From Streptacidiphilus sp. P02-A3a (GTDB lineage: Bacteria; Actinomycetota; Actinomycetes; Streptomycetales; Streptomycetaceae), in assembly GCF_014084105.1 (NCBI RefSeq), contig NZ_CP048289.1, forward strand, positions 7,635,922 through 7,699,921: a DNA stretch of 64,000 nt. The letters run 5' to 3'. A program made the position numbers and the translations under genes. The notes under the pieces are model-generated. The model had not been told where the DNA came from. It saw nothing but the letters and a program-made list of their open reading frames with translations, and did no database searches. Below are positions 35,634 through 44,038 of this stretch, piece after piece. Each line of letters starts with the position of its first letter. The stretch's first letter is position 1.

Positions 35634-36332
35634 TCACAGCTCCCGCTCAGCATCCAGCGCCTCGCGCACCACCCGCAGCGCCAGCCCCTCGGAGTAGCCG
35701 CGCCGGGCGAGCATTCCCGCCAGTCGCCGCAGCCGCACCTGGCGGTCCAGCCCGGCGGTCGAGCGGAGCTTGCGCTCCACCAGCGCCCGGGCGGTGGCTG
35801 CCTCCTGCTCCGGATCGAGCTGCGCGACCGCCTCGGCCACCACCGCGTTGTCGACACCGCGACTGCGCAGTTCCGTCGCCAGAGCGCGCCGGGCCAGACC
35901 CCGACCCCGGTGCCGGGACTCCACCCAGGCCTCGGCGAAGGCCGCGTCATCGACCAGTCCCACCTCCTCGTAGCGGGACAGCACCTCCTCGGCGACCTCG
36001 TCCGGGATGTCCCGCTTGCGCAGGGCCTCGGCCAACTGCCCCCGGGTCTTGGCCGATCCGGTGAGCAGCCGCAGGCAGATCGCCCGCGCCCGGACCGCCG
36101 GATCCGCCTGCTCATCGGCCGATCCGTCCGCGCCGTCCGCGCCGTCGGCGGCGGCGGACCCGGACCCTCGCCGGGAGCGCCCGCGCCGACCGAAGCCCCC
36201 CGCACCTCCGAAGTCGCCCGAACCGTCGAAGTCGCCCGGACTGCCCGCCTCGTCGACGGGGGGAGCGGTGAGCTCCTCCCCGCCGACACCGTTGGCGCAC
36301 CAGTCGAGCGGCCCCCAGGCGTTCCGCTCCAC
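35634..36332 (-). CDS. recX: RecA regulatory protein RecX
   Basis: Inhibits and modulates RecA filaments. 232 residues, of which the last 155 are the RecX three-helix repeats (AICLRLLTGSAKTRGQLAEALR … RGLARRALATELRSRGV … RLAGMLARRGYSEGLALRVV). The first 75 residues are an Asp/Gly/Ala-rich low-complexity extension (GGAGGFGRRGRSRRGSG). GTG 36332 lies 4 bases after the recA stop, so expression is coupled to recA. The 185-base gap to rny holds A/T-rich patches around 35580-35630, but no signal I can name. Confidence 0.93.
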   Translation of the reverse strand: MERNAWGPLDWCANGVGGEELTAPPVDEAGSPGDFDGSGDFGGAGGFGRRGRSRRGSGSAAADGADGADGSADEQADPAVRARAICLRLLTGSAKTRGQLAEALRKRDIPDEVAEEVLSRYEEVGLVDDAAFAEAWVESRHRGRGLARRALATELRSRGVDNAVVAEAVAQLDPEQEAATARALVERKLRSTAGLDRQVRLRRLAGMLARRGYSEGLALRVVREALDAEREL

Positions 36333-36336
36333 GCCG

Positions 36337-37488
<1,152 letters not shown>

Positions 37489-37599
37489 TGATTCCACCCT
37501 GGGGGTCTGTGCTGAGCGCTTCATCACCAAAGACGCTAGCGCGCACCACTGACAATCCGCCCCGAACGGGCCCGCGCCTGTGGATAACTCGCCGCTACC

Positions 37600-37621
37600 C
37601 AGTATAGGGAACGTCAGTTCG
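37600..37621 (-). promoter_or_regulatory. recA promoter -10 with LexA (SOS) box
   Basis: 37608-37621 contains GAACgtcaGTTC, a perfect actinobacterial LexA core. Directly downstream on the minus strand is TATACT (complement of 37601-37606), a near-ideal -10, 113 bases before the recA ATG. Two further CGAAC half-sites (complement of gttcg at 37617 and 37628) flank it. No good -35 is visible, as in other LexA-regulated actinobacterial recA promoters. Confidence 0.8.
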
Positions 37622-37684
37622 ATTATCGTTCGACAACTCGCCCGGCGCCCTCGTCCAGCCCAGCGCTACGCCTCTGACCTGCGG

Positions 37685-37879
37685 CTACTGCCGCGAGGCG
37701 GGTACCCCCATCGCCGCGCACACGGCGCGCCAGACGTCCTTGGTCTCCCAACCCGCGTCCAGTGCCTCGCGCACGGTCCGCCCGCCGAGCTCCGACATCA
37801 CATGGTCGCTGGCGAAGCTCTCGGCGTAGCCGGAGCCGAACTGGGCGTTCATCTTCTTCCAGAACTCGGTCAGACGCAT
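37685..37879 (-). CDS. DUF3046 family protein
   Basis: 64 residues, MRLTEFWKKMNAQFGSGYAES … GWETKDVWRAVCAAMGVP, matching the small actinobacterial DUF3046 family regularly found just upstream of recA. Function unknown. It starts with ATG 37879 and is transcribed in the direction of recA. The recA promoter lies in the gap between them. Confidence 0.9.
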   Translation of the reverse strand: MRLTEFWKKMNAQFGSGYAESFASDHVMSELGGRTVREALDAGWETKDVWRAVCAAMGVPASRQ

Positions 37880-37921
37880 GTCTCCCGATGGTAGGCGAGA
37901 ACGGCAGGCGGGACGGATCGC

Positions 37922-38227
37922 TCAGAGCAGCCGCACCAGCGCGGTGACGACCACCGCCAGCAGCACCACCACCAGGAACGGGGCGCGCCGCCAGAGCGCG
38001 GCCCCGGCGGCGGCCAGCCCCAGCGCGCGGGCGTCCAGGGTCAGTCCGTGGGTGCCCTGGCCGAAGGTCTGCAACGCGGTCAGCGCGGCGAGCAGGGCGA
38101 TCGGCGCCAGCTCGGCGAAGCGGCGGACGGCGGGCCGGTCCAGCAGGCCCGCCGGGACGGAGAGCCCGAGCAGCTTGCACAGGTAGCAGCCGAGGGCGGT
38201 GGCGAGCACCGCGGTCCAGACGGTCAT
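37922..38227 (-). CDS. azlD: AzlD-family branched-chain amino-acid exporter subunit
   Basis: 101 residues, three or four membrane helices (TVWTAVLATALGCYLCKLLG; FAELAPIALLAALTALQTF; the C-terminal PFLVVVLLAVVVTALVRLL). It is the small partner of AzlC in amino-acid efflux. The start ATG overlaps the azlC stop (ATGA, 38224-38227). Confidence 0.88.
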   Translation of the reverse strand: MTVWTAVLATALGCYLCKLLGLSVPAGLLDRPAVRRFAELAPIALLAALTALQTFGQGTHGLTLDARALGLAAAGAALWRRAPFLVVVLLAVVVTALVRLL

Positions 38228-38958
38228 CGGCGCTCCCCCGCCCCGCCCCGGGCGCGGCGCAGCGCCAGCGCCAGCGGCACCGCGGCGACCGCCAGCAGCA
38301 CCGGCGTCCCGCCCGGCAGCACCGGGACGGCGGCGACCGCGAGCAGCACGGCCAGCGCCGCGACCCCGCGCTCGGTGCCGCCCTCGCGCAGCCGTGGCCC
38401 GAGCAGCGCCAGGAACACCGCCGGTCCGGCGGCGTCCAGTCCGTAGCGGCCGGGGTCGCCGAGGGCGCCCGCGCCGAGCGCGCCGGCCAGGGTGGTGAGG
38501 TTCCACACCAGGTAGAGGCTGATCCCGGTGACCGTGAAGCCGATCCGGGCGGACCGCTGGTCAGGCTGGACCAGCGAGACGGCGGTGGTCTCGTCGATCA
38601 CCAGCTGCGCGGCGAGCGGGCGCAGCGCCCGCGGGATCCGCAGCCGGGCCCCGAGCCGCAGCCCGTACAGGCAGTTGCGCAGGCCCAGGAAGAGCGCCCC
38701 GGCGACGGCGGCGGGCCCGGCGGCCCCGGCGACGAGCGCGCCGACCAGGGCGAACTGGGAGGCCCCGGTGAACACCAGCAGGCTGAGCGCGCAGGTCTGC
38801 GCGACCGTGAGGTGGGCGGCGGCCCCGGCGACGCCGAAGGCCGCGCCGGACGCGCCGACGGTGAGGCCGACGGTGAGCGAGTCCCGGGTCACCGCGCGGT
38901 CGGACGGTCGCGGCGGTGGCGCGACCGGGGGTGGATCGGTCTGTTGGAGTGCCGTCAT
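38224..38958 (-). CDS. azlC: AzlC-family amino-acid exporter subunit
   Basis: 244 residues with seven or so hydrophobic segments. The conserved opening LTVGLTVGASGAAFGVAGAA and the TGASQFALVGAL motif identify AzlC. With AzlD it forms a transporter for branched-chain or related amino acids and analogues. Second in a three-gene unit behind an AraC regulator (19-base gap). Confidence 0.9.
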   Translation of the reverse strand: MTALQQTDPPPVAPPPRPSDRAVTRDSLTVGLTVGASGAAFGVAGAAAHLTVAQTCALSLLVFTGASQFALVGALVAGAAGPAAVAGALFLGLRNCLYGLRLGARLRIPRALRPLAAQLVIDETTAVSLVQPDQRSARIGFTVTGISLYLVWNLTTLAGALGAGALGDPGRYGLDAAGPAVFLALLGPRLREGGTERGVAALAVLLAVAAVPVLPGGTPVLLAVAAVPLALALRRARGGAGERR

Positions 38959-38977
38959 GCCGCCATGGTGGCCGGGG

Positions 38978-39847
38978 TCAGCGGGTGGATTCTTGTACGT
39001 TCCTGCGCTCCGGCGGCGGTCGGCGCGCGGCGGTGTTGGCCCGGCGGTAGGCGCCGGGCGGGACGCCGATGATCCGCCGGAAGTGCCGGGTGAGGTGGGC
39101 CTGGTCGACGAAGCCGACGCTGACGGCGGCGTCGGCGGGGGCGGTGCCGGTGTCGAGCAGCCGCCGGGCGGTGCTGACCCGGTGCTGCGTCAGCCAGGCG
39201 TGCGGCGGCAGCCCGTAGGCGCTGCGGAAGGCCCGCAGCAGCGGGAACGGGCGGGCGCCGGTGGCGGCGGCCAGCTCCTCCAGCGTGGGCGGGTCGGTGA
39301 TCCGGGCGGCGAGCAGCTCGCGGGCGAGTTCGGCGGCCCGGCGTCCGGCGGCGGGCGGCCGCGGGCCGGGGCGGCGGGCGGTGGTGTGCGCGCCCACCGT
39401 CCGGGCCAGGGCGAGCCGCAGCAGGGTGCTCGCGGCCAGGGGCTGGTTCTGCTCGGCGGCGGCGTGCACCTGGTGCACCAGCCGGGTGAGCTCCTCGTCC
39501 ACGACCACCGCGGTCCGGAAGCCGGGGGTGCCTGACCCCCCGCCCAGCTCCTCGGCGACCGAGGCCAGGCTGGCCACGCTGGGGTAGAGCACCTGGTAGC
39601 TCCAGCCCTCGGGGACACCCGCGTGCCCGGTGTGCAGGGTGTCCGGGTCGACCAGGGCCAGGCTGCCCGCCGGGGCCACCTCCACCGCGCCCCGGTACCG
39701 GAAGGCCTCGACGCCGGAGGTGATCGCGGCGATCACATAGGTGTCGTGGGTGTGCTTGCCGAAGGTGTGCCGGACATAGCGGGCGTCGAGCAGGTCGACC
39801 GCGGGCAGCGCCGGGTGGGTCCAGTAGTGTGCGCGCTCCTCGGTCAT
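38978..39847 (-). CDS. AraC-family transcriptional regulator
   Basis: 289 residues. N-terminal cupin ligand-binding domain (ARYVRHTFGKHTHDTYVIAAIT, EVAPAGSLALVDPDTLHTGHAG), then a C-terminal pair of helix-turn-helices (LEELAAATGARPFPLLRAFR and DAAVSVGFVDQAHLTRHFRR, ending GVPPGAYRR). ATG 39847 has a perfect GAGGAGG 6 bases upstream; the frame open to 39874 is not needed. It heads the azlCD unit and probably activates it in response to an exported amino acid or analogue, the usual arrangement for this AraC subgroup. Confidence 0.9.
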   Translation of the reverse strand: MTEERAHYWTHPALPAVDLLDARYVRHTFGKHTHDTYVIAAITSGVEAFRYRGAVEVAPAGSLALVDPDTLHTGHAGVPEGWSYQVLYPSVASLASVAEELGGGSGTPGFRTAVVVDEELTRLVHQVHAAAEQNQPLAASTLLRLALARTVGAHTTARRPGPRPPAAGRRAAELARELLAARITDPPTLEELAAATGARPFPLLRAFRSAYGLPPHAWLTQHRVSTARRLLDTGTAPADAAVSVGFVDQAHLTRHFRRIIGVPPGAYRRANTAARRPPPERRNVQESTR

Positions 39848-39920
39848 GGCCGCCTCCTCGGCCCATCCTCGCACCGCCGGGGCCGCGCCGCGGACGGCGG
39901 CGGCCCCGGCCGGTCGACGG

Positions 39921-41570
39921 TCAGTGCGCGACCAGTTCCCCGGTGTCGTGCTCGGCCCCGGCCAGGGCGCTGGTGTGCAGGTCGCTCCGGCGGATCAGGG
40001 CGAAGCCGATCAGCGCGGCCAGCGCGGCGATCCCGCTGCCGAGCAGCAGCACCTGGTCCAGGCTGTGGACGAAGGCGCTGCGGGCGGCCAGGTCGACCGG
40101 TCCGGCCAGGCGCGCGGGCAGCGCGCGGGCGAGCTGGTCGCCGCCGCCCGAGGCCACCGCCTGGCCGAAGGCGTGCGCCTGCGGTCCGAGCAGGCGGCCG
40201 CCGGCGGAGGAGCCGAAGTCGCTGGTGACCCGGCTCTGGAAGAGCGCCCCGAGTCCGGCGATCCCGATCGCGACGCCGACCTGCTGGAAGGTCTCGCCCA
40301 TGCCCGCCGCCATCCCGGCCCGCCCGGGTTCGACCACGGCGATCGACAGCGAGGCCCGGGGCGGGTTGAACATGCCCATCCCGGCGCCAGTGGTGATCAT
40401 GCTGGGCAGCAGCGCCGTCCAGGTGCTGTGCACGTCCACCAGCGAGACCAGGGCCAGGCCGACGGCGATCAGCGTGAGCGAGACGCCGACCAGTACCCGG
40501 GGCGCGATCCGCACGGTGAGGCTGCCGGTGACGGCGGCGGTGACGAACAGGGTCAGCGTCATCGGCAGGAAGCGCAGCCCGGCGGTCAGCGGCGAGGCTC
40601 CGAGGACGTTCTGCATGTACGAGACCTGGAGGAAGATCGCCGACATCCCGGCGGCGTTGGCGAGCAGGGTCGCCAACGAGATCCCGTTGAAGGTGCGGAT
40701 CCGGAACAGCGACAGGTCGAGCATGGCGTCCGCGCCCGCCCGGCGCTCGACCGCGGCGAACACCGCGAGCAGGACCAGGCCGCCGCCGAACATGGCGATG
40801 ATCGGGGCGCTGGTCCAGCCCTGGTTCTCGCCGCGCAGGAAGCCCAGCACGAGCAGCACCAGCGCGGCGGAGGAGGTGGTCAGCCCGGCCCAGTCGATCC
40901 GGTGCGCGCCGGGTTCGACCGACTCGCGCAGCCGGAACCGGCCCAGGACCATGGCGGTGATCCCGATCGGGACGTTCAGCAGGAAGATCCAGCGCCAGCT
41001 GAGGCCCTGGGTGAGGCTGCCGCCGATCAGCGGGCCGAAGGCGATGGCGAGCCCGGAGACGCCGCCGAAGACGCCGAAGGCGGTGGCCCGGTCCCGGCCC
41101 CGGAACTCCTGGCCGAGCAGCGCCGGGCCGACCGCGAACAGCACCGCGGCGCCGATCCCCTGGGCGCCCCGGGCGAGGTTCAGCGCGAGGATGCCGGGAG
41201 CGGCCCCGGCCGCCAGCGAGGAGAGCGTGAAGATCGCGAATCCGGCGGTGAAGACCCGTTTGCGGCCGAGCCGGTCGGCCAGCGAGCCGCCGGTGAGCAG
41301 GAAGGCGGCGAGGGTGAGCGCGTAGGCGTCGAGCACCCACTGCAGGTCGGCGAAGTCGGCGTGCAGGGCGGTGCGCAGGTCGGGCAGCGCGACGTTCACC
41401 ACGGTGAGGTCGAGCATCAGCATGAAGGTGGCGATCGACACGATCGCCAGCGTCCACCAGCGGCCGGAGGTCGGCGCGGCGGCCGACGGGATCGGTGGTC
41501 CGGTGGTCGCGGGGTGGTGACGGCAGACATGGCTGTCCCCTTGAGGGTGCGTCGGCAGGTGTGGGCACAC
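39921..41570 (-). CDS. MFS drug exporter (DHA2, 14 helices) with ambiguous start
   Basis: Proton-driven exporter. Body from SGRWWTLAIVSIATFMLMLD through 14 hydrophobic segments; motif A is GGSLADRLGRKRVF, motif B region NLARGAQGIGAAVL, motif C region FGGVSGLAIAFGPLIGGSL. About 520 residues belong to the conserved fold. Start problem: in this frame the only plausible codon between the operators and helix 1 is GTG 41570, with no ribosome site. A well-placed ATG at 41530 with AAGGGGA six bases upstream is in a different frame, reading MSAVTTPRPPD before stopping at 41417. A one-base indel within the first dozen codons would join them naturally. It is divergent from the TetR gene and probably repressed by it. 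Confidence 0.85.
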   Translation of the reverse strand: MCPHLPTHPQGDSHVCRHHPATTGPPIPSAAAPTSGRWWTLAIVSIATFMLMLDLTVVNVALPDLRTALHADFADLQWVLDAYALTLAAFLLTGGSLADRLGRKRVFTAGFAIFTLSSLAAGAAPGILALNLARGAQGIGAAVLFAVGPALLGQEFRGRDRATAFGVFGGVSGLAIAFGPLIGGSLTQGLSWRWIFLLNVPIGITAMVLGRFRLRESVEPGAHRIDWAGLTTSSAALVLLVLGFLRGENQGWTSAPIIAMFGGGLVLLAVFAAVERRAGADAMLDLSLFRIRTFNGISLATLLANAAGMSAIFLQVSYMQNVLGASPLTAGLRFLPMTLTLFVTAAVTGSLTVRIAPRVLVGVSLTLIAVGLALVSLVDVHSTWTALLPSMITTGAGMGMFNPPRASLSIAVVEPGRAGMAAGMGETFQQVGVAIGIAGLGALFQSRVTSDFGSSAGGRLLGPQAHAFGQAVASGGGDQLARALPARLAGPVDLAARSAFVHSLDQVLLLGSGIAALAALIGFALIRRSDLHTSALAGAEHDTGELVAH

Positions 41571-41582
41571 GACGAGTGCAAA

Positions 41583-41633
41583 ATACGAGTCATCGCTCGC
41601 ATTCGATGGTCCGAGAATACGAGTCATTGCTCG
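41583..41633. promoter_or_regulatory. Twin TetR-type operators between exporter and tetR genes
   Basis: atacgagtcatcgctcg (41583-41599) and atacgagtcattgctcg (41617-41633) match at 16 of 17 positions, 34 bases apart. Each is a palindrome, acgag-6N-ctcgt, the second perfect. They lie in the only A/T-rich part of the divergent gap, where both promoters must be. Confidence 0.8.
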
Positions 41634-41693
41634 TGTTAGTCAATGCACCTAGACTTGCGCCACAGCTGAGCAGGACACGGCCTGGAGGCGGGT

Positions 41694-42332
41694 GTGACGG
41701 AGCAGGTGGACCGGGCGGCGCCGACGGCCGCCCCCAGGAAGCGGCAGGCCCGCGGCGAGCGCCGGATGGCGGAGCTGCTGGACGCGGCCGGACAGGTCTT
41801 CGCGGAGTCCGGCTACTCGGCGACCACCACCAACGCCATCGCCGCCCGGGCCGGGGTCTCCCCCGGCAGCCTCTACCAGTACTTCCCGAACAAGGACGCC
41901 ATCGCCGACGCGGTCGCCGAGCACTACACCGCCGAACTGCGGCTGCTGATGGACCAGGTCCTGGCGCCGCTGCCGGCCGGGGTGACCCTGACCGGGCTGC
42001 TGGACCTGGTGATCGAGCCGCTGGTGGAGTACCACCTCAGCCACCCGGCCTGCATCGTGCTCTTCATCGGCCCGGACTCGCCGCAGCGGCTGGCCGCGAT
42101 GCACCAGCCGCTGCACGACGCGATGCTGGAGCGGATCAGCGCGATGCTCGCGGTGCTCGGCCCGCGGGTCCCGGCCGACCGGCTGCACCGTTCGGCCGAG
42201 GTGGCCGTGCACATGTTCAAGGGCGTGCTGCCGCTGGTCCTGGCCGCCGCGCCGGAGGACCGGCCGCGCTACGTCGCCGAACTGAAGCTCAGTCTGGCCG
42301 GTTACTTCGGCCTGCTGCTGGACCCGGCGTAG
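41694..42332 (+). CDS. TetR-family transcriptional repressor
   Basis: 212 residues. HTH: LLDAAGQVFAESGYSATTTN, AIAARAGVSPGSLYQYFPNKD. The ligand domain (residues 75-210) includes HPACIVLFIGPDSPQRLAAM. GTG 41694 has GGAGG with a 7-base spacer. It diverges from the DHA2 exporter and should bind the twin palindromes between them, controlling both genes; the inducer is presumably a toxic exporter substrate. Confidence 0.92.
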   Translation: MTEQVDRAAPTAAPRKRQARGERRMAELLDAAGQVFAESGYSATTTNAIAARAGVSPGSLYQYFPNKDAIADAVAEHYTAELRLLMDQVLAPLPAGVTLTGLLDLVIEPLVEYHLSHPACIVLFIGPDSPQRLAAMHQPLHDAMLERISAMLAVLGPRVPADRLHRSAEVAVHMFKGVLPLVLAAAPEDRPRYVAELKLSLAGYFGLLLDPA

Positions 42333-42363
42333 CGCGGCGGCCCACCGGCAGCCGGGCGGCGGC

Positions 42364-43833
42364 TCACCGGCGCGGCACCTCGGCCAGGCCGTAGCCGAAG
42401 TACGCCCCGCCCAGGCAGTCCGGGCCGGTCAGCCGACCGGACGGGCAGTCCACCGGCAGCGCCGCCGCCTCCAGGTCGCGGGTCAGCTGCGCGCTGCCCA
42501 CGCCCGGGTGCAGCGCCGCCTCCACCGCCGCCGCGCCGCTCACCGCCGCCGCCGCCATCGAGGTCCCGGCCAGCGCCGCGTAGCCGCCGCCGGGCCAGTC
42601 GGAGACCACCGCCTGCCCGGGCCCGCCGTCCGGGTCGCCGCCGGGGGCGGCCAACTGCACCTGGCCCGCACCCCAGTTGGAGTACCCGGCGAGGTTGCCG
42701 TCGCGGTCGACGGCGGTCACGTCGAGCACCCCGGGCAGCCCGCCGGGCAGCCGGATGCACTCCGCGCCGAGGCGGCGCGCGGTCGGCCTGCGGCCGTCCG
42801 GGTGGTCGTTCGGACTGCGGTCGTCGGTGCGCGGGCCGCCCAGGTTCTGCGCGTCGTTCCCGGCCGAGGCGACCACCACCGCGCCCCTGCCCTGGGCGTA
42901 GCGGACGGCGCGGCCGACCGCGGCGATGATCGCGGCCTGGTCCTGGTTCTCCGGGCAGTTGTACTTCCACGGGTCGGCGAAGTAGCTGTCGTTGATCACC
43001 CGCGCGCCGTGGTCGGCCGCCCACAGGAAGCCGCAGACCAGGTTCTCGCCGTAGTACTGCCCGACGCCCCCGAGCAGCCGAACCGCGGCGATCCGCGCGC
43101 CCGGGGCGATCCCGGCCACGCCGTCCCCGGGGCGGTCGGCCGCGATGATGCCGCTGACGTGGGTGCCGTGGCCGCTCTCGCCGACCGCCGGGTCGGGCCG
43201 CCAGGCACCGGGGGCGGTGTCCGGGCTGCCGGTGGCGCAGGAGACGGAGCGGCTGGGATCGACCGCCGAGCGCAGGTCCGGATGGGTGTCGTCGACGCCG
43301 GAGTCCAGCACCGCGACCACCGTCCGGCGCAGCCCGGTGCGGTCGGCCGAGGCGCCGCCCATCATCCGCAGGCTCCACTGCGGGCGGCCGTGCGGGTCGG
43401 CGGCGGCCGGGACGTCGTCGGTCGGGAGCAGTTCGCCGGACCGGTCGTCGATCGACCTGGTCGGTCGCCCCCCGGCCCGCGCCCAGGCGCCGCGCGGCTG
43501 GTCGGGCAGCGGCACCGAGTGGCTGGCCCCGGCGGCGGCGATGCCCGGCGCGGACCGCACCCGGGCGGCGAAGGCCGCGCCGGGGCCGTCCGCGAGCAGG
43601 ACGCCGATCTGCGGGTAGGCCTGCGCGACCCGGCCGCCCGCGGCCCGGACCGCGTCCTCGGCCACCGGCACCCCGCCCGGGCCGTCCTGACCGGCCACCA
43701 CCAGGTAGGCCAGCTCCGGCCTGGTCGCGCCGTCGATGTACGGCACCGCGCCGCTGAGCAGCAGGACCGCCAGCACCAGCACCATCCCGCAGCGGGCGAG
43801 CGGGATGGTGTGTCCTTGCTGACTCGGCCGCAC
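42364..43833 (-). CDS. Secreted or membrane-tethered subtilisin-like serine protease (S8)
   Basis: 489 residues from GTG 43833, where GGAGG lies 6 bases upstream (GTG 43845 has none). N-terminal signal/anchor helix (about residues 17-32: MVLVLAVLLLSGAV), then an I9-like propeptide (LAYLVVAG … AAGGRVAQAYPQIGVLLA), and the peptidase with Asp177 (VAVLDSGV), His222 (GHGTHVSG) and Ser425 (LAGTSMAAA), plus the oxyanion Asn in VASAGND. There is no C-terminal membrane helix and no ESX genes nearby, which argues against a mycosin. Extra cysteines (CATGS, VCGFL, YNCPEN, ECIRLP, VDCPSG, DCLGG) could form disulfides. Confidence 0.9.
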   Translation of the reverse strand: MRPSQQGHTIPLARCGMVLVLAVLLLSGAVPYIDGATRPELAYLVVAGQDGPGGVPVAEDAVRAAGGRVAQAYPQIGVLLADGPGAAFAARVRSAPGIAAAGASHSVPLPDQPRGAWARAGGRPTRSIDDRSGELLPTDDVPAAADPHGRPQWSLRMMGGASADRTGLRRTVVAVLDSGVDDTHPDLRSAVDPSRSVSCATGSPDTAPGAWRPDPAVGESGHGTHVSGIIAADRPGDGVAGIAPGARIAAVRLLGGVGQYYGENLVCGFLWAADHGARVINDSYFADPWKYNCPENQDQAAIIAAVGRAVRYAQGRGAVVVASAGNDAQNLGGPRTDDRSPNDHPDGRRPTARRLGAECIRLPGGLPGVLDVTAVDRDGNLAGYSNWGAGQVQLAAPGGDPDGGPGQAVVSDWPGGGYAALAGTSMAAAAVSGAAAVEAALHPGVGSAQLTRDLEAAALPVDCPSGRLTGPDCLGGAYFGYGLAEVPRR

Positions 43834-43850
43834 TCGCGCCTCCACTGCTC

Positions 43851-43920
43851 GGAAACTGCCCGGAAACCGCTGGGAACCGCTGGGAACCGCTCAGGACCGC
43901 TGGGAACCGCTCGGGCCGGA
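43851..43920. repeat. 10-bp tandem repeat upstream of the subtilase gene
   Basis: Period of exactly 10 bases over about seven units: ggaaactgcc, cggaaaccgc, tgggaaccgc (twice), tcaggaccgc, tgggaaccgc, tcgggccgga. It begins 18 bases upstream of the subtilase GTG, so it is in the 5' untranslated region or promoter. The period places every unit on one DNA face. Confidence 0.88.
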
Positions 43921-43933
43921 CCTTCAGCACCGA

Positions 43934-43960
43934 GATATTCATACGATATGAGTGGATATC
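43934..43960. promoter_or_regulatory. A/T-rich nested palindrome in the subtilase/lhr divergent gap
   Basis: Inner arms tcata (43939) and tatga (43947) around cga, outer arms gatat (43934) and atatc (43956). This is the only A/T-rich island in the 205-base gap and the likely site of divergent promoters or an operator. It is not a consensus I recognise. Confidence 0.45.
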
Positions 43961-44038
43961 GCTTCACGCTCGCGCTCGCCGCCCGTCGGGCGCACATGGT
44001 TCGCCGGACTTGTCAGTGCCGCGGTGCACCATGGGGTC

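Noticed and set aside
41417..41602. Short frame beginning before ATG 41530 as an independent gene
   Set aside because: It is Arg/Pro-rich without features. Its ATG and ribosome site are better explained as the displaced start of the exporter.
42364..43833. Mycosin (ESX/type VII protease)
   Set aside because: The catalytic triad fits any S8 protease. There is no C-terminal membrane helix and no EccC, EsxA/B or WXG genes nearby.
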